A DNA stretch of 64,000 nt from Chrysomallon squamiferum (lineage: Eukaryota > Mollusca > Gastropoda > Neomphalida > Peltospiridae), in assembly GCA_012295275.1 (NCBI GenBank), contig CM022672.1:6572443-6636442 (forward strand), read 5' to 3'. Below, piece by piece: positions 58,655 to 64,000 of the stretch. Both the position numbers and the translations under genes were made by a program. Under the pieces are notes generated by a model that did no database searches, was not told the origin of the DNA, and saw only the letters and a program-made list of their open reading frames with translations. Position 1 is the first letter of the stretch. Each line of letters begins with the position of its first letter.

Positions 58655-58703
<49 letters not shown>

Positions 58704-58826
58704 TTTATTCAATTTTTCATTGGTGATTAAACTTTAAAGGGTCATAATTTTCGAACATCACTAAAATAATTATTTAAATTAAGATCCTAATTTATTCGTT
58801 TCCAGCTGTCTTGTTTATTTGAACTG

Positions 58827-58893
<67 letters not shown>

Positions 58894-59149
58894 TAATTAA
58901 TTAATTAATGATATAATTTTTTAGTTAAAAATGACAATATTTCCAAATATGAACGTTTATCAATCTTGTACTCACTGTAACCGCACTGTCATATCGTCCA
59001 AGAAAGAAATTTAAACAGCCAATATTGTAAAGAATTTTAGACGTCTGGGAATCGATGTTTTGGAAAGTGTCGAGGGATTCTTGGTATCTTCCTTGTTCAA
59101 AAAGAATGACAGCTTCATTCCACTGAGAAATTATGTGTTTTAAGGACAT
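52307..59149 (-). CDS. p67phox/NOXA-like NADPH oxidase activator
   Basis: Seven exons on the minus strand join in one frame to 318 residues: 59149-58976, 58474-58392, 54992-54884, 54153-54037, 53500-53396, 53163-53107 and 52618-52307. Residues 1-160 align with the TPR domain of neutrophil cytosol factor 2 (start MSLKHIISQWNEAV, then SKILYNIGC and GYFQRG). Residues 162-196 match the segment before the activation domain. Residues 197-210 (VVSCVIEDDTFVGF) match the activation domain that stimulates the catalytic NOX2-type subunit. The last 103 residues are Pro/Ser/Arg-rich and end RRHPPPPDRTAPRL. In vertebrates the TPR domain binds Rac-GTP. Here no SH3 or PB1 domain follows before the stop. A cytosolic activator of superoxide production is inferred. 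The start is the first ATG of the family-typical N-terminus. All splice junctions follow AG/GT. Confidence 0.88.
55145..57999. mobile_element. DNA transposon with ~630-bp terminal inverted repeats
   Basis: The left arm 55145-55778 and the right arm (about 57374-57999) are inverted copies. The outer ends are GGGTCATTCCGTG and CACGGAATGACCC. TGAA flanks both ends (55141-55144 and 58000-58003), consistent with a 4-bp target duplication. The right arm has an extra partial inner repeat at 57305-57373. The 1.6-kb interior has broken minus-strand frames. It lies in intron 2 of the p67phox-like gene. I cannot assign a superfamily. Confidence 0.8.
56042..56460 (-). pseudogene. Broken coding region inside the long-TIR transposon
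   Basis: Two overlapping minus-strand frames, 56302-56042 (86 codons) and 56460-56128 (110 codons), look like parts of one frameshifted gene. Non-repetitive composition sets them apart from the surroundings. I recognise no domain. A transposase remnant is the natural guess. Confidence 0.4.
58652..58701. repeat. (GT)n in intron 1 of p67phox-like gene
   Basis: A pure GT run lies between the first and second coding exons, followed by (AAT)n at 58831-58892. Confidence 0.95.
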
Positions 59150-59429
59150 TAGGAAATGTTAACTGAACAATGAGGAAGCATTTCTCTCTTTTACTAAAAT
59201 TACTAAATAAACACGGAAGAGAATGCGTTAGTTTACGCGAAGGAAATCACGTACCTGAAATATTACCTAACATATCGTGATGTACCTTGAACCGTTTTTG
59301 TTAAATGGTTTTTAGGCCATATTGGTTACATTACAGTTCACAACCTTTATTTTGAGAATGATTCAGCGTATTTATAAACAAACAGGAAGATGTCTTACTA
59401 TTGTTGTTATTATTATTATTATTATTATA

Positions 59430-59464
<35 letters not shown>

Positions 59465-59907
59465 TGTAATATAGGAAGACCTAAAAAACATCTATATTAT
59501 AAACAAACATGTTTCACTGTTTATAAATATTCTTAAAGATTCTCAAAGTAAAGGTATGAATCGATATATCATTAGTTATATAGATACAACTAATGATGGT
59601 AGCAACACTGATAACAGTTATAATAACTGTTGTAGCAGTAGTAGCAACATCAGTAGTACTAGTAACAGCAACATATTTTGCAGAAGTAATTAATATAATA
59701 TAATTATTCATACATAAATTCCAGCTAAATGTGATAAAAGGAATAAATTATGTAACTTTATTACAACTGATAAATTGTAATGAATATAATGATAATAATG
59801 ATGATGATGGTAACCATTACGAAATGGATTTCTAAAATAACAACACTGAGGCATGTGTTTCGTTATAATTTAATACTGTTGCACACACTGACGACTGATT
59901 GGCTGTT
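59150..59907. other. Spacer between p67phox-like and EF-hand genes
   Basis: It contains the presumed promoter of the p67phox-like gene upstream of 59149, without a clear TATA box, and (ATT)n at 59400-59463. No other gene is seen. Confidence 0.6.
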
Positions 59908-61697
<1,790 letters not shown>

Positions 61698-61712
61698 GAT
61701 TTAATATATGAG

Positions 61713-61956
61713 CCTAAAAAAAGAGAAAGAAATCTAATATGAAAAGAAGTTGTCTTTCTTTTATCTGTTTTTGTATATTTTATTTTTTTTATTATTATTA
61801 TTCTTATTACCTTTTATCTTGTTTAAAAAAAAAAAAAAATTATTATTATTATTTAAAACGTATTTGTAAAACCTGTAATTTTGTTGATAGTTTATTTTTA
61901 TTTCTGATTCTTTTTTTAAAATAATGAATATTTTTTTTAGTTTGTAAATTATATAA

Positions 61957-62023
<67 letters not shown>

Positions 62024-62454
62024 TTTCCTATTCATAGCTGCAATTTATTAAAACACACATACACACACAACTCACACATACATACATACACACTCACACT
62101 CACTCACACACACACAGACACAAACCCACGCATTCACACCCACACCCACACTGAGAGATTTACTCAGTGTAATTTCAATATTAACATATTTTAATGAACT
62201 GCTGTATAATTCATCCAGAAATTAAACGAAATTTAATCTCTGTGACTAATATGGATGACCTAAGTGTAATGTAGGAAAAACTCGACTCACCACCAAAACC
62301 AGTAAACTAAATGATTACCAAAACCTGACTTTTTTTTTAACTAGCAGATTAGACAGGTGAGATTTCTCACCGATTACATGTCCGAGTTAATCAGGAAATA
62401 AGATACACGACCTTTGCAAAAGATAAGAAATGAACACAAAAATAATTTTATATA
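61713..62454 (-). promoter_or_regulatory. Promoter and non-coding first exon of EF-hand gene 1
   Basis: Read on the minus strand, TATATAAA lies at 62454-62447. A non-coding exon from about 62420 ends GGTTTTGGTG at 62291 before GTGAGT. The coding exon starts at 61713 after TTTTTTTAG, 16 nt before the ATG. The intron between holds a (GA)n run at 61960-62018 and (CA)n-type repeats. Confidence 0.55.
61960..62018. repeat. (GA)n in 5' UTR intron of EF-hand gene 1
   Basis: A pure GA run of about 58 bp. Confidence 0.95.
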
Positions 62455-62459
62455 CAGCG

Positions 62460-62931
62460 GGGGAGTGTTTCTTTCTATTGCTGAAATGATAACCTGTTGT
62501 TCTTTTTAAATCTGTTTTTGTAAAGCATTATAGTAGTAATGATGGTGACCTTGTTGATGTAGTAATGGGTGATTATGGTTGTGGCAGTAGTGGTGATGAT
62601 GGTGGTAGTGGTAGTATTAATGTTGTAATAGTAGTAGTAGTTGTGAAGATATTAGTAGTGTAAGTAGCAATAGCGGTGATCAGGAACAGTAGAAGTGTTA
62701 TTGGAGCTGCCATTACTATTAGTGATACTGCTGCTACTTCTACTGCTACTACTACTGCTACTACTGCTACTGTTACTGCTATTACTACTGCTACCACTAC
62801 TACTATTATTACTGTTGCTGCTGTTATTATTATTATTATTGACGCTATTAAATAACAACAACAACAACTAATAATAATAATAATATCTCTTTTCACATTT
62901 TTAAAACATTTTTTATTCAGTCGTTTGTGTC
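62460..62931. other. Spacer between the two EF-hand genes with GTA/CTA triplet repeats
   Basis: Interrupted triplet repeats (GTA, TAC, TGC) fill 62530-62880. Long minus-strand frames here read poly-Val or poly-Ser and are not genes. Confidence 0.75.
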
Positions 62932-63797
62932 TCAAGCCAGCGACAGTTTCACCCACTGAACTGCAAATTCAGCTTCTGTTATTTGGTGGTTGTCTGAAAA
63001 ACATTTAAAATAAGATGGGTCAACCAGTCTTTATTAATAACAAAGTAGTAAGTTCACAGTTACGTAGAAGCAAGTAAATAAAATAAAACTCGAAAGACTG
63101 AGTCGCTAATTGCAAACTTCAGGAAATTCCACCTAATTTGTTATATAAATTTAATTTTTAATTTTTTTTAAATTTATTTATTTATTTATTTATTTTTTTT
63201 ATTATTTTTTTTTTTTTGGTAGACAGAAATAAATAAAACATCAAGTATATAAAATACATTTACAATTTTTCCTCTTACCACCAAAGATAAACATTGAGTA
63301 CAAGCTATTTATTTTACTCGTGGCTAATATTAACTAATTTTGTTCACCGATACAAAATTAATTTGAAATAAAAAAAATAACAGTAAAGCAACAGCAGCTG
63401 CAACAACAACAACAACATTTTGAAAATAGAAATTATATATATAAGAAGAAAAATAACAACAACAACAACAACAACAACAATTATAAAAATAATAATAAAA
63501 CATGTAGCAATAATAATTATGGTATTATAATAATTAATAATATTATTATATTTTTTTTTTTCTGTAACAACAGCAACAACAAGAACAACACGAATAAAAA
63601 CAAAAACAAAATATTAATATAACGCTTACGGTCCAAATCAAAGTAGTTGAAGACAAAGTTCAGGTCTACATTTTCCGTCAGCTGTCCGTCTTTGTTGACG
63701 TCTATGTTGTAAAACAGAACTATCGCCTCATTGCTTGGACCTAGTTCAAATTCTGACCACTGTCCTACGAACTCTGGTGTAGTTACTACTCCATCGT
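62932..63797 (-). CDS. Secreted EF-hand protein 2, last two exons (5' part outside window)
   Basis: Exons 63797-63630 (168 nt) and 62993-62932 (62 nt) have the same lengths and phases as the last two exons of EF-hand gene 1. They encode DDGVVTTPEFVGQWSEFELG, the loop DVNKDGQLTENV (position 12 is Val, not Glu) and the loop DLDHNHQITEAE (position 6 is His), then WVKLSLA and a stop. Loop 3 probably binds calcium poorly and loop 4 is also altered, unlike the neighbour. The rest of the gene lies beyond position 64000. Confidence 0.85.
63015..63629. other. Intron of EF-hand gene 2
   Basis: AT-rich sequence with (ATTT)n near 63175-63200 and (CAA)n near 63390-63480 has no exon signals that fit the gene. 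Confidence 0.7.
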
Positions 63798-64000
63798 CTG
63801 CAACGAAAGGCATATATGATTGTTTTTATTTAGCCTGTATGTATATTAACATAACACAGCTCTCTAGATTTTGTTTTAAATTACTGTTTAGATTTCTGTA
63901 CTCGTATAGCCATTTATTTATATATTTATCATTCGTAAACACAATCACAGACACACGAACGCACGCACGCAAAACGCACGCACACTTACACACACAGAGA

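Overview
The window looks like an AT-rich animal genome, most likely a lophotrochozoan and probably a mollusc (cephalopod-like). This is inferred from long introns, very dense di-, tri- and tetranucleotide microsatellites, tRNA-derived SINEs, pogo/Tigger-type DNA elements, a p67phox-like NADPH-oxidase activator and secreted EF-hand proteins. I cannot fix the species from sequence alone.

Positions 1-50,109 hold a tandem, same-strand (+) array of five paralogous genes, here called A to E. I do not recognise them as a named family. Each complete member (B-E) has a TATA box, a short non-coding first exon, two small exons that together encode a signal peptide (split by a phase-1 intron), a run of 6-7 symmetric micro-exons of 12-24 nt, and a terminal exon encoding a hydrophobic, Cys-containing C-terminal tail that resembles a GPI-anchor signal. 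Gene A is cut at its 5' end by the window edge. The predicted proteins are tiny (B 80, C 98, D 90, E 85 residues) although the genes span 6-9 kb. Leader, tail, 3' UTR hairpin and promoter are conserved between paralogs. The micro-exon-encoded middles differ completely: A is Lys/Asp-rich, B is Thr/Asn-rich, C goes from Asn-glycosylation sequons to Gly/Ser, D carries xANGxQ-type repeats, and E is Ala/Thr/Pro/Lys-rich. Micro-exon length is nearly uniform inside each gene but differs between genes, so exons multiplied after the genes separated. The layout recalls the micro-exon genes (MEGs) of schistosomes, but no homology is claimed. Introns contain decayed micro-exons and, in C, D and E, a conserved 72-nt possible alternative terminal exon.

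Positions 52,307-59,149 (minus strand) hold a seven-exon p67phox/NOXA-like gene with a TPR region, an activation-domain segment and a proline-rich tail, without PB1 or SH3 domains in this model. Its second intron carries a 2,855-bp DNA transposon with about 630-bp terminal inverted repeats and a TGAA target duplication. Positions 59,908-62,420 hold a complete secreted four-EF-hand gene on the minus strand, and 62,932-63,797 hold the last two exons of a second copy with identical exon lengths.

The rest is introns and spacers made of microsatellites, segmental duplicates of the array unit and transposon remnants (pogo-like MITEs, a Tigger transposase fragment, a hAT-like end, a FLYWCH/Mutator-like fragment, SINE copies).
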